In this document: positions 18,038 to 25,706 of the stretch, one piece after another
How the letters are laid out: each line of letters opens with the position of its first letter
Numbering within the stretch: the first letter of the stretch is position 1
Source of the DNA: an uncultured Lachnospiraceae bacterium
GTDB taxonomy: Bacteria > Bacillota > Clostridia > Lachnospirales > Lachnospiraceae
Assembly: GCA_910587045.1 (NCBI GenBank)
Contig: CAJULG010000001.1
Coordinates: forward strand, 312,116-376,115
Length of the DNA: 64,000 nt
Direction: 5' to 3'
The notes under the pieces: model-generated
The model's input: the letters and a program-made list of their open reading frames with translations, nothing else
The model's database searches: none
Told to the model about the DNA's origin: nothing
Translations under genes and position numbers: made by a program

Positions 18038-18397
18038 TTATACGTCTATCTTGCTGCGGAGTTTATCCATACGGTCTACATAAATGAGGATTTCTGCTAC
18101 TACACCGTAAAGCTCGGGCGGAATATAGTCACCGATTTCTAACTTCATCAGAGTGTCTGCCAGTCCCTGATCCACATAGGTAGGAACATCATGCTCCTTC
18201 GCGCGGTCAATGATCCGCTCTGCCAGAGCGCCTTTTCCGGATGCTACAACCTGCGGTGCATGATCATTTGGATCATACATCAGAGCTACCGCCTTTTTAA
18301 CCGGTGTCTCTTCTACCGGCCTTTTCTTACCGCTTCCGGTCTTCCGGTCTCCATAATATTCATAGGGCCTCTCGTAGCCGGCAAATTTATCTGCCAT
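18038..18397 (-). CDS. ylqH: FlhB-like C-terminal-domain protein (YlqH type)
   Basis: 119 residues corresponding only to the cytoplasmic C-terminal domain of FlhB/YscU export-switch proteins, without membrane segments. The region AVALMYDPNDHAPQVVASG takes the place of the family pattern (A)-V-A-L-x-Y-(D/N)-P-x-x-x-A-P; the self-cleaving NPTH of true FlhB is replaced by LMYD with no NPTH visible. The start at 18397 (MADKFAGYE) has GGGAGG 7 bases upstream, better than the upstream MDM. Position next to the FliK-like gene and rnhB matches ylqH of Bacillus. The role of this family outside flagella is unknown. Confidence 0.88.
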   Translation of the reverse strand: MADKFAGYERPYEYYGDRKTGSGKKRPVEETPVKKAVALMYDPNDHAPQVVASGKGALAERIIDRAKEHDVPTYVDQGLADTLMKLEIGDYIPPELYGVVAEILIYVDRMDKLRSKIDV

Positions 18398-18450
18398 ATC
18401 CATTCCTCCCGTTCCGATTCTTAGCGTCTGCAGCAATGCAGCATGTCGAT

Positions 18451-20340
18451 TTATGTCCGCATATCAAATGTATAACGTTTCATCCCGGTCACCAGATCCT
18501 GATTCAGCATTTCCTCTACAACCGCATCCGGCTGTACTCCCCCTGACGGAGAATTCTCTTCCTGCTTTGGTTCCACCTTTTGGACTTCGTTGGTAAAATG
18601 AAATCCCTTTTCTTCTAATTTTTCTGATAATGCCTGCATATTCTCCGCAATTATCGTAACAGAAGTCTGATCCTCCAGGGTAAATCTTGCATGCAGCATA
18701 TGATCCTTTAGCCGGACCAGAATATCCGTACTGCCAAGATTCGGCATATCCAGATGGAGCAACAGCTTCAGGCCTTCTGCTCCCTGCTGCAGCTTTTTTT
18801 TATTTGCATATACAAACAGTTCCGAATTTGCCTCCGTTCCATTCATCCTCATAGGAAGCTGTGCAAATATAAACTGCTGGTTCAACTGCTGCATGAACTG
18901 TATATTATCCCGCATATTCTGAGAATGCTCTGCAAATTCCTGATTGGAATGACCGGACTGACTGAAGCTTTGTTCCAGCTGTTCCGACTGGTTCTGTATC
19001 TTCTCATATAACCGGTCAATTTCCCGGGGTTCCTTCATACTCTCCGGCTTCATCAGCCATTCCTCCTGAATCCCCTTCTTTAACAGCTGCCGGTAATTCT
19101 CACTCTGAAAGAAGCTGCGAAGTCCCTGCGGAGTGACCACGCCCTCCTGCATCAGGTAATGACTGATATTGGATAACAGTTCTCCATGTCCCTGCGTTCC
19201 CTCTGTCAGCCGCTGTACCGTTTCCTCCGGAATCCCCAGTCCCTTCAACTGCATCCGCAGTCCCTCTAATAAAGAATCTGCCTTTGATGTACTACCGACA
19301 CTGCTATTCTTTGATGCTGTCAGTGCTTCCGCCTGCGTTCCTTCTGTCCTTCCTCTTTCTGTTATGGTCCCCTTCTCTGCATCGGATCCTGCTGTATCCC
19401 TGCCTGCAGGTTCATTTACAGCAAAAGCAGGATTCCGGCTCCCGCCTTCCGGTACTTTTCCATTGATCCCTGAATTAACTGGTGTATTTCCATTTCTGTC
19501 TGGATTAGTATCAAGTGTTCCCGCCTTATCCGCATTTCCCTCCATATCCGTACCCGGATTCTGCGTTCCATGTTCGACAATTTCCTTGACCGCTTCTCCT
19601 TTTCCGTTCCAGCCAAAGATATCCATAATCTGGCGGTTCATATTCTGAAGCTGCTCTATATCTCCTTCCGCTGCTACGTTCCCAAGAGCCGCCTCCAATC
19701 CATCCAATACATGATTCATCGCCTGGGTCAACTGATGCTCATGACTGCTATACTGTGCAAACTGCTTTACCGTCATTTCATTCACCGGCAGTTCCAGACG
19801 ATTCATTGCTACCAGCTGCTTTATATCCGCCTCCGGAAACCGGGCCTGCTGCTGCATGATCTTACGCATGCTTTCTTTATTGAGCGGCATTCCTGCCTCC
19901 ATGAGTGAATTTGCGATCAGCAGATTTCGTTCCGTGAAAGAAAAACCATTAGCCGACAACGCTTTCTCTGCCGCCATAGCCTGACCATCCAGATTCATAT
20001 CCGGCAAAGGCCGGATAAAAACCTGATCGCCCTGATTTTCCTTTACTTCAAAATACATCCGCTGACCAATATTTAATTCTATGGCTTCGCCAAGCTTCGC
20101 ATTGATCGTCTGCTGATTATCTAATAGAATGGTCACATCACCAGAAGTTATGTTTAGAATTTCTCCCCGAAACACCTGACCGGACTGCAGGGAAGGAACC
20201 GCTTCCGATCCTGCAGAAGAAGCGGAAGATACGGCAGAGGCATGTGAACCGCCAGCGGTCTTTGAAGCATCTGTTGTATGCCTTCCACCCTGAGGTTCCC
20301 AATTATTCCGTGTGCTCAGCCCCTGTCCAAATATATTCAT
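18451..20340 (-). CDS. ylqG: FliK-like protein (YlqG type)
   Basis: 629-residue protein with a long low-complexity middle (Gly/Asn/Thr-rich, about 245-350) and a C-terminal domain (about 500-600) resembling the flagellar hook-length control FliK C-terminus: EGLKLLLHLDMPNLGSTDI and a VTIIAENMQALSEKLEEKG stretch. SD AAGGAGGGATTGCC precedes the ATG. It sits directly upstream of the FlhB-like gene, so the pair copies the FliK-FlhB partnership that sets export specificity in flagella, yet no flagellar genes are in the window. Function is not established. Confidence 0.8.
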   Translation of the reverse strand: MNIFGQGLSTRNNWEPQGGRHTTDASKTAGGSHASAVSSASSAGSEAVPSLQSGQVFRGEILNITSGDVTILLDNQQTINAKLGEAIELNIGQRMYFEVKENQGDQVFIRPLPDMNLDGQAMAAEKALSANGFSFTERNLLIANSLMEAGMPLNKESMRKIMQQQARFPEADIKQLVAMNRLELPVNEMTVKQFAQYSSHEHQLTQAMNHVLDGLEAALGNVAAEGDIEQLQNMNRQIMDIFGWNGKGEAVKEIVEHGTQNPGTDMEGNADKAGTLDTNPDRNGNTPVNSGINGKVPEGGSRNPAFAVNEPAGRDTAGSDAEKGTITERGRTEGTQAEALTASKNSSVGSTSKADSLLEGLRMQLKGLGIPEETVQRLTEGTQGHGELLSNISHYLMQEGVVTPQGLRSFFQSENYRQLLKKGIQEEWLMKPESMKEPREIDRLYEKIQNQSEQLEQSFSQSGHSNQEFAEHSQNMRDNIQFMQQLNQQFIFAQLPMRMNGTEANSELFVYANKKKLQQGAEGLKLLLHLDMPNLGSTDILVRLKDHMLHARFTLEDQTSVTIIAENMQALSEKLEEKGFHFTNEVQKVEPKQEENSPSGGVQPDAVVEEMLNQDLVTGMKRYTFDMRT

Positions 20341-20369
20341 GGCAATCCCTCCTTGCGGTTATCATTGCT

Positions 20370-21128
20370 TCAGACAATCGATTTAATAAATGTCCTTCGA
20401 TGGATCTCGCAGGGGCCATAGGTACGGATAGCTTCTATATGCTCTGCAGAACCATATCCCTTATTCCGGGCAAAGCCATACTGTGGATAGATTTCATCAT
20501 ACATACACATCAGACGGTCCCGCTCCACCTTCGCCAGAATACTTGCCGCCGCGATCGATATACTTTTTGTATCTCCTTTTATTATCGGCACCTGAGGCAG
20601 ATTTAATGAGGGGATCGTAACTGCATCGTTCAATAACAGCTGCGGCTCTGTCGAAAGCCTGCTGACTGCCTGACGCATGGCAACATAATCCGCCTGCAGT
20701 ATATTGATCCGGTCAATGGTCTCCACATCTGCGATCCCTACTGCATATGCAACCGCTGCTGCCTTGATCTCCTCGTATAATTCTTCCCGCTTTTTCTCAC
20801 TCAGCTGCTTCGAATCATTCAGATATAACAGATTCACATCCTTGGGAAAGATCACCGCCGCCGCCATCACCGGACCGGCCAGCGGCCCTCTTCCCACCTC
20901 GTCAATACCACAGATAAAGTCATAATCCTTCCAATACTGATATTCATATTCCTTCATTTTTTCAATTCGCTGCTTCTCGGCATGCCACTGATCCAGACGC
21001 TTCTGTGCCCTGGCAACTTCCCTGATCACACCGGCGCGCTCATCCGCCTGAAACTGCCGGATATGATCCGGCAGTTCCTCATAAGCTGCATGCTGCAAAA
21101 TTGTCTTAATCTCCTGTACACTGCTCAT
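20370..21128 (-). CDS. rnhB: Ribonuclease HII
   Basis: Removes RNA from RNA-DNA hybrids and single ribonucleotides from DNA. The catalytic block FICGIDEVGRGPLAGPV (about 74-90) contains the D-E pair, and further acidic residues follow in LLNDAVTIPSLNLPQ and IAAASILAKVERDRLM. The 252-residue length includes an N-terminal extension of about 70 residues (MSSVQEIKTIL...) that is common in Firmicutes RNase HII. Start at 21128 has a GGAGACAGGGT region upstream. Its position between rbgA/lepB and ylqG is the standard one. Confidence 0.96.
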   Translation of the reverse strand: MSSVQEIKTILQHAAYEELPDHIRQFQADERAGVIREVARAQKRLDQWHAEKQRIEKMKEYEYQYWKDYDFICGIDEVGRGPLAGPVMAAAVIFPKDVNLLYLNDSKQLSEKKREELYEEIKAAAVAYAVGIADVETIDRINILQADYVAMRQAVSRLSTEPQLLLNDAVTIPSLNLPQVPIIKGDTKSISIAAASILAKVERDRLMCMYDEIYPQYGFARNKGYGSAEHIEAIRTYGPCEIHRRTFIKSIV

Positions 21129-21185
21129 ACCCTGTCTCCATCTTTCATGATCTCATATCATCCGATTATAGGCTGTTTAAATCCA

Positions 21186-21815
21186 TTACCTTGCATCTAT
21201 CCTGCCAATCTTATTCAGAGGCCACATCCGAAATACCGTCTTCCCCTGTATGATATCTCTGGAAACAGGGCCTACCTCCTCATATCGGCTGTCCTTGCTG
21301 TCATTCCGGTTATCTCCCATAACAAAATATTCCTGTTCCCCCAGAGTGATCGGTTCTGCCGCCAGCCCCCGCTTTGATTCCTGAATGGGTTCACTTCCAT
21401 AGTTCTCTTCTAATATGGTACCCTCATTCACGATCGTTCCATCCGGCTCCTGGTATATCGTCTCCTCCGTCCCGATATAAATCGTCCCCTCGGGATCGAT
21501 ATACACGGTTTCTCCGGGAAGTCCGATGATCCGTTTGATAAAGTACGTATCACTTCCCTGATATGGGAATACAACGATATCAAACCGCTGGGGATCCTGA
21601 AACCGATAGGTCAGCTTATCCAGCCAGACACTTTCTCCATCGTGGAGGGTATCCTCCATGGAAGCTCCAAGAACTCCGGAACGGTTCCCAACATAGGTCA
21701 AGACCAGAAATACCAGCACCACCAGTGTTAAAATGTATAGAATTGTCTTAATCAGTTCATGTCTGACGTTGATCTCATCATCATACTCGACCTGATTCCG
21801 ATGAAAAATGCCCAT
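21186..21815 (-). CDS. lepB: Type I signal peptidase (second copy)
   Basis: Membrane serine protease that cleaves secretory signal peptides outside the membrane. One N-terminal membrane span (about 26-45), then the catalytic serine region GASMEDTLHDGE, the lysine region FIKRIIGLPGETV and the box E motif VMGDNRNDSKDSR. The residue that would be the nucleophile is in ASMEDTL, the expected place. The frame includes an upstream TTG, but the ATG at 21815 has AAGGG 7 bases away. An insertion around ETIYQEPDGTIVNEG makes it slightly longer than the other copy. It lies between rbgA and rnhB; a related lepB lies on the other side of rbgA. Confidence 0.93.
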   Translation of the reverse strand: MGIFHRNQVEYDDEINVRHELIKTILYILTLVVLVFLVLTYVGNRSGVLGASMEDTLHDGESVWLDKLTYRFQDPQRFDIVVFPYQGSDTYFIKRIIGLPGETVYIDPEGTIYIGTEETIYQEPDGTIVNEGTILEENYGSEPIQESKRGLAAEPITLGEQEYFVMGDNRNDSKDSRYEEVGPVSRDIIQGKTVFRMWPLNKIGRIDAR

Positions 21816-21828
21816 AGCCAACCCTTTC

Positions 21829-22668
21829 TTATGGACGCTCTAATGTAATCCGTCCCAGCTTACCATTTCTGTAATTTTCCAGTAATATTCCTGCCGCTTT
21901 GTCATAATCCGGCTGATCACCTTTACGTCTGCACTGGCGGTTACAGGCAATCTGCTCTAATATCTGAAAATCCTCAGCCGCCTCATCTACCATATACCGC
22001 TCTGCCAAAACCCCCGGATAGGCCAGTACCAGATAGCGAATAAATTCCAGTGCCAGTTCCCGGATGTTCAGAATATCATCCTTGATCGATCCGATCACCG
22101 CAAGCCGGATTCCCACCTGCTGATCCTCGAACTTGGGCCAGAGAATCCCCGGTGTATCTAACAGTTCCACGTGTTTATTAATCCGGATCCATTGCTTTCC
22201 CTTGGTTACTCCCGGTTTGTTTCCGGTTTTGGTGCAGGCTTTTCCTGCAAAGGAGTTAATGAATGTAGATTTCCCGACATTCGGAATACCAACGATCATT
22301 GCCCGGAGCGGACGGTTTAAGATTCCCCGCTTCCGGTCCCGCTCGATCTTCTCCTTACAGGTCTCCTGTATCACACCCGTAATCCCCTTCATTCCGGCAC
22401 CGGAACGGGCGTTGATCTTTACCACTGCATATCCCTGCTCCTTATAATACTGTTCCCATATCGCAGTCATCTTCTCATCCGCCAGATCTGCTTTATTCAG
22501 TACGATCAGGCGGAACTTATTTTTTGCCAGTTCATCTATATCCGGATTCTTGCTGCTAATCGGAATTCTTGCATCAACCAGCTCAATTACAATATCAATC
22601 AGTTTTATATCCTCCTGCATCATACGGACTGCTTTCGTCATATGACCCGGATACCATTGTATATTCAT
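21829..22668 (-). CDS. rbgA: Ribosome biogenesis GTPase RbgA (YlqF)
   Basis: Circularly permuted GTPase that assists a late step of 50S assembly. The permuted motif order is clear: NKADLAD (G4) near residue 58, then the P-loop GIPNVGKSTFINSFAGK (about 126-142) and DTPGILWPK. The N-terminus MNIQWYPGHMTKA is the family signature. 279 residues is normal. Its ATG overlaps the TGA of the upstream lepB as ATGA, so the two are translationally coupled. SD AAGAGGT lies upstream. Confidence 0.97.
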   Translation of the reverse strand: MNIQWYPGHMTKAVRMMQEDIKLIDIVIELVDARIPISSKNPDIDELAKNKFRLIVLNKADLADEKMTAIWEQYYKEQGYAVVKINARSGAGMKGITGVIQETCKEKIERDRKRGILNRPLRAMIVGIPNVGKSTFINSFAGKACTKTGNKPGVTKGKQWIRINKHVELLDTPGILWPKFEDQQVGIRLAVIGSIKDDILNIRELALEFIRYLVLAYPGVLAERYMVDEAAEDFQILEQIACNRQCRRKGDQPDYDKAAGILLENYRNGKLGRITLERP

Positions 22669-23279
22669 AGCTTACCTCTTGTATTCTTTGGAAACCAGCG
22701 ATAAACTACCTTTCCAAGAATCTCATTCTTCAATATGTTCCCCATATTTGCAAAGCGGGAATCCTCACTGTTATTCACATTATCACCAAGAACAAAATAT
22801 TCGCCGTCTCCCAGGGTTACCCCGTCCAACGCCATTCCTTCCGTGGATACCTTTTCATCAAAGGGCAGTCCCGTCAGTACCACCCCATCTATAAATACAT
22901 GTCCCTCCTGTATGGTGACTGTTTCACCCGGCAGTCCGATGACCCGCTTTACATTATAGTAGCTGTTATCTCCTTTGCGCTGCTTAAAAGCGATCAGATC
23001 AAATCGTTTCGGTTCTCCGAACACATAATCCAGCTTATTGACCAGAACCACATCCCCGTTCTGCAAAGAGGGTTCCATGGACTGTCCAATGATCCGCAGG
23101 GTCTGGACACCGAATTGCACAATACTGTATCCTACGATCATAACGATCAGAAGTGCAACCGCATATCTGCCAAGGGAACGGAGCAGCTCCCGCTTATTAA
23201 TTTCTTTTTTCTCGCGATTATGCCGCAACCGGTTCCGGTTGGCACGCAAATACGCCCGTCTTCCATTTCGTCTGCTCAT
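22665..23279 (-). CDS. lepB: Type I signal peptidase (first copy)
   Basis: 204-residue membrane protease with a very basic cytoplasmic head of about 30 residues (MSRRNGRRAYLRANRNR...), one membrane span, the serine motif GQSMEPSLQNGD, the lysine region NVKRVIGLPGETV and box E VLGDNVNNSEDSRF. It follows rplS after a hairpin at 23306-23328 and precedes rbgA with an ATGA overlap. Two signal peptidases within 2 kb, sandwiching rbgA, suggest a duplication with divergence of substrate preference; that is inference. Confidence 0.95.
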   Translation of the reverse strand: MSRRNGRRAYLRANRNRLRHNREKKEINKRELLRSLGRYAVALLIVMIVGYSIVQFGVQTLRIIGQSMEPSLQNGDVVLVNKLDYVFGEPKRFDLIAFKQRKGDNSYYNVKRVIGLPGETVTIQEGHVFIDGVVLTGLPFDEKVSTEGMALDGVTLGDGEYFVLGDNVNNSEDSRFANMGNILKNEILGKVVYRWFPKNTRGKL

Positions 23280-23305
23280 AACTATCCGCCTTTACAATCG
23301 AAGAA

Positions 23306-23328
23306 AAGCAGGGACAACGCCCCTGCTT
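23306..23328 (-). terminator. Intrinsic terminator or attenuator after rplS
   Basis: Arms AAGCAGGG and CCCTGCTT with a 7-base loop, followed on the minus strand by TTCTTC. It lies 20 bases past the rplS stop and before lepB, so it probably reduces read-through from the ribosomal protein gene into the downstream genes. Confidence 0.65.
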
Positions 23329-23348
23329 CCTTTGCTAATGTCGAATCC

Positions 23349-23696
23349 TTACTTTACCAGTTCCTTTACCTTAGCACGCTTACCAACTCTATCGCGTAAG
23401 TAGTTCAGCTTCGCTCTGCGGACCTTACCGTGTCTTACTACTTCAACCTTTGCCACATTCGGAGAATGCAGCGGCCAGGTCCGTTCCACACCGGTTCCGT
23501 TTGAAGTCTTTCTCACTGTAAAGGTTTCACGGTTGCTTCCACCCTGTCTCTTTAATACGGTACCCTCGAAAATCTGAATCCGTTCACGATTACCTTCCTT
23601 TACCTTTGCATGGACACGCACGGTATCACCTACACGGAATTCCGGTACCTCTGTCTTGCACTGAGCTGCCTCAATGTTCTTGATAATCTCGTTCAT
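23349..23696 (-). CDS. rplS: 50S ribosomal protein L19
   Basis: 115-residue L19 at the 30S-50S interface. Recognised by FRVGDTVRVHAKVKEGNRERIQ and the C-terminal VGKRAKVKE. The start at 23696 (MNEIIKNIEAAQ) has SD AAGGAGGTCACACAA; the frame is open 23 codons further but that part belongs to the structured leader. Two candidate promoters lie upstream, making rplS the first gene of its transcript. The gene order rplS-lepB-rbgA-rnhB parallels the Bacillus trmD-rplS-ylqF-rnhB region. Confidence 0.97.
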   Translation of the reverse strand: MNEIIKNIEAAQCKTEVPEFRVGDTVRVHAKVKEGNRERIQIFEGTVLKRQGGSNRETFTVRKTSNGTGVERTWPLHSPNVAKVEVVRHGKVRRAKLNYLRDRVGKRAKVKELVK

Positions 23697-23699
23697 TTG

Positions 23700-23768
23700 T
23701 GTGACCTCCTTGCTATTTAGATGTTCTTGCAATACCATGTCAGCAGAGGACCATCCATTTCTCACAAC
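23700..23768 (-). promoter_or_regulatory. Likely L19 leader (autoregulatory mRNA element)
   Basis: The 70-odd bases between the inner promoter and the rplS start contain CAAGAACATCTAAATAGC just before the AAGGAGG, which is how I remember the conserved 3' part of the Firmicutes L19 leader, and short pairable segments around GGTCC and GCTG. L19 is known to bind such leaders to regulate its own synthesis. The match is from memory. Confidence 0.5.
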
Positions 23769-23774
23769 TTCAAT

Positions 23775-23803
23775 AATGTATCATAATTCTCAGGGAATTG
23801 CAA
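23775..23803 (-). promoter_or_regulatory. Proximal promoter candidate for rplS
   Basis: Minus strand TTGCAA (23798-23803), 17-base spacer, TACATT (23775-23780). The transcript would start around 23768, giving a leader of about 70 bases. Confidence 0.45.
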
Positions 23804-23834
23804 GGGGATTCTTTGTTTTTATTTTATTCGTATA

Positions 23835-23863
23835 ATAGTACCACTTATTTCGACACTATTCAA
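23835..23863 (-). promoter_or_regulatory. Distal promoter candidate for rplS (extended -10)
   Basis: Minus strand TTGAAT (23858-23863), 17-base spacer, TACTAT (23835-23840) preceded by TGG, an extended -10. Lies just past the trmD stop. Confidence 0.45.
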
Positions 23864-23888
23864 CAAATCATTCACAGATTCGGAACCA

Positions 23889-24575
23889 TTACTCTACTCC
23901 CGGGAACAGATCCGGCCTTCGCTCCTTTGTCCGTTTTACCGATTGCTCCTGCCTCCATGCATCAATCCTGGCATGATGTCCGGAGAGGAGAACCTCCGGT
24001 ACGCGCATTCCCATGAACACTTCCGGCCTGGTATATTGTGGATATTCCAGTAAATTCTCATGAAAGGATTCAAATTCTGCTGACTCCTGATTATTCAGAA
24101 CTCCGGGAACCAGACGGGATATACAGTCTACCATCACCATAGCCGGCAACTCTCCTCCGGTCAGTACATAATCTCCGATCGATACCTGATCCGTTACGAT
24201 CAGATCCAGAATCCGCTCATCCACACCTTCATAATGCCCGCAAAGGATGATCAGATCCTCCTCCTTTGCAAATTCCTGTGCCATCCCCTGATGAAAGACT
24301 GAACCCTGCGGTGTCATATATACAACTCTGGGCCTTTTTCCGATCCGGCCTGTGATTGCTTCCCAGGTCCGGTATATCGGCTCCGCCTGCATGACCATCC
24401 CGGCACCTCCGCCATAGGGATAGTCATCGACCTGACCGTGCTTTTCTGTCGTATAATCCCGTATATTTACCGCCTCGATCTGAATCAGCTTCTTCTGCAT
24501 GGCCCTTCCGGTAATACTGGTGGTCAGGCCCTGCATGACCATATCCGGAAACAGTGTCATAATATAAAAATTCAT
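23889..24575 (-). CDS. trmD: tRNA (guanine-N1-)-methyltransferase
   Basis: Methylates G37 of tRNAs at N1 with S-adenosylmethionine, preventing frameshifting. Trefoil-knot SPOUT motifs are visible: ILCGHYEGVDERI and IGDYVLTGGELPAMVM, the SAM site, and ADDYPYGGGAGMVMQ-like PYGGGAGMV. The start at 24575 (MNFYIMTLFPDMV) gives 228 residues, near the family norm; it overlaps the rimM stop as ATGA. The 22 residues open upstream of this start are inside rimM and are not family-like. Confidence 0.96.
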   Translation of the reverse strand: MNFYIMTLFPDMVMQGLTTSITGRAMQKKLIQIEAVNIRDYTTEKHGQVDDYPYGGGAGMVMQAEPIYRTWEAITGRIGKRPRVVYMTPQGSVFHQGMAQEFAKEEDLIILCGHYEGVDERILDLIVTDQVSIGDYVLTGGELPAMVMVDCISRLVPGVLNNQESAEFESFHENLLEYPQYTRPEVFMGMRVPEVLLSGHHARIDAWRQEQSVKRTKERRPDLFPGVE

Positions 24576-25081
24576 TCCAGCATCCCTTTCATTAAACGAA
24601 CCGTAAGTCTTGGCTCTTCCGTATCCACCTCCAGAACACACTGGGGAATGGCCGGAAGAAGCAGTTCCTTTCCATTTTCCATCTGTACCACATAGACATC
24701 GTTGGCCCCGGTTTCCATTACATCCGTTAATCTGCCAAGATATGTGCCATCCTCCTCATATACGCCCGCATCTATAATATCTGCAATATAGAATTCTCCT
24801 TCTTCCAACGGAACAGCATTCTCTCTGGTCACCCAGAGAGAAGCATTCTTATACTGCTCTATATCATTGATATTGTCATACCCCTTAAATTTCAAAATCG
24901 CCTGATTCTTAAAGAATTTGCAGCCCTCAACCTCCATCGGGATCTGTCTGCTTCCGGTATCCATGATACACGCCTTCAGATACCGGAACCGTTGTATATC
25001 ATCCGTAGTAGGAAAGACCTTCACCTCTCCCCGGATTCCATGTGTACTGGTAATGATACCAACCTTCAATAAATCTTCCAT
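24572..25081 (-). CDS. rimM: 16S rRNA processing protein RimM
   Basis: Assists 30S maturation and binds S19. 169 residues with the N-terminal GIITSTHGIRGEVKVFPTTD signature and a C-terminal PRC-barrel region around VMETGANDVYVV and LLLPAIPQCV. Start at 25081 (MEDLLKVG) has GGAAAGGACAG upstream, whereas the longer frame begins in the leader between khpA and rimM. It is coupled to trmD by an ATGA overlap. Confidence 0.95.
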   Translation of the reverse strand: MEDLLKVGIITSTHGIRGEVKVFPTTDDIQRFRYLKACIMDTGSRQIPMEVEGCKFFKNQAILKFKGYDNINDIEQYKNASLWVTRENAVPLEEGEFYIADIIDAGVYEEDGTYLGRLTDVMETGANDVYVVQMENGKELLLPAIPQCVLEVDTEEPRLTVRLMKGMLE

Positions 25082-25130
25082 GTCTGTCCTTTCCTGTTTT
25101 CCTCTACACAAATGATCACAATGTGAAAGA

Positions 25131-25158
25131 CCACCAAGGGAGTTTCCTCCTTCAGTGG
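25131..25158 (-). terminator. Hairpin between khpA and rimM (attenuator candidate)
   Basis: On the minus strand CCACTGAAGGAG and CTCCCTTGGTGG pair around a GAAA loop with small mismatches, followed by TCTTTCAC. It would partially uncouple rimM-trmD from the rpsP-khpA part of the transcript. Confidence 0.5.
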
Positions 25159-25171
25159 CCGTCTGTCATCG

Positions 25172-25399
25172 TTATCCGATTTTCACTTCAACCTTTTTGT
25201 CACTCTTTGACGATGCTGCTTTTACAACAGTACGAATGGATTTTGCAATAGAACCTTGTTTACCGATTACTTTGCCCATATCATCTGCCGCAACCGTTAA
25301 TTCAACGGTAATGACATCATCCGATTCGGTCTGTGTTACAACAACCTCTTCCGGGTGATCAACCAGGGATTTTGCAATTAGCTTTACTAATTCAACCAT
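25172..25399 (-). CDS. khpA: KH-domain RNA-binding protein KhpA (YlqC)
   Basis: 75-residue single KH-domain protein. The conserved GxxG loop lies in MGKVIGKQGSIAKSIRTVV (about 43-61). In Gram-positive bacteria KhpA pairs with KhpB/EloR to bind RNA and influence cell elongation. It sits immediately after rpsP, 14 bases away, the invariant position for this family. GGGAGGCATGTCCGT precedes the start. Confidence 0.94.
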   Translation of the reverse strand: MVELVKLIAKSLVDHPEEVVVTQTESDDVITVELTVAADDMGKVIGKQGSIAKSIRTVVKAASSKSDKKVEVKIG

Positions 25400-25413
25400 A
25401 CGGACATGCCTCC

Positions 25414-25659
25414 CTATTTCTCAATACCAGCATGCTTCAGAAGCTTTGCTACGGTCTCAGTCGGCTGTGCGCCAGTTGCTAACCACTTCTTTGTCGCTTC
25501 TTCGTCAAACTTAATAACACTAGGTTCCTGGTTCGGATCGTAAGTACCGATTTCTTCGATGAATCTACCATCTCTTGGTGATCTGGCATCAGCAACTACT
25601 ACTCTATAAAAAGGAGCCTTCTTGTGTCCCATTCTTTTCAAACGAATCTTTACTGCCAT
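25414..25659 (-). CDS. rpsP: 30S ribosomal protein S16
   Basis: 81-residue S16, opening with VKIRLKRMGHKKAPFYRVVV and DARSPRDGRFIEEIG, both diagnostic. Required for 30S assembly. SD AAGGAGGTGAAATAA is strong. Order ffh-rpsP-khpA-rimM-trmD matches Bacillus. Confidence 0.98.
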   Translation of the reverse strand: MAVKIRLKRMGHKKAPFYRVVVADARSPRDGRFIEEIGTYDPNQEPSVIKFDEEATKKWLATGAQPTETVAKLLKHAGIEK

Positions 25660-25706
25660 TTATTTCACCTCCTTAAATTTTATTCTATAATAAATATGAT
25701 TATAGG

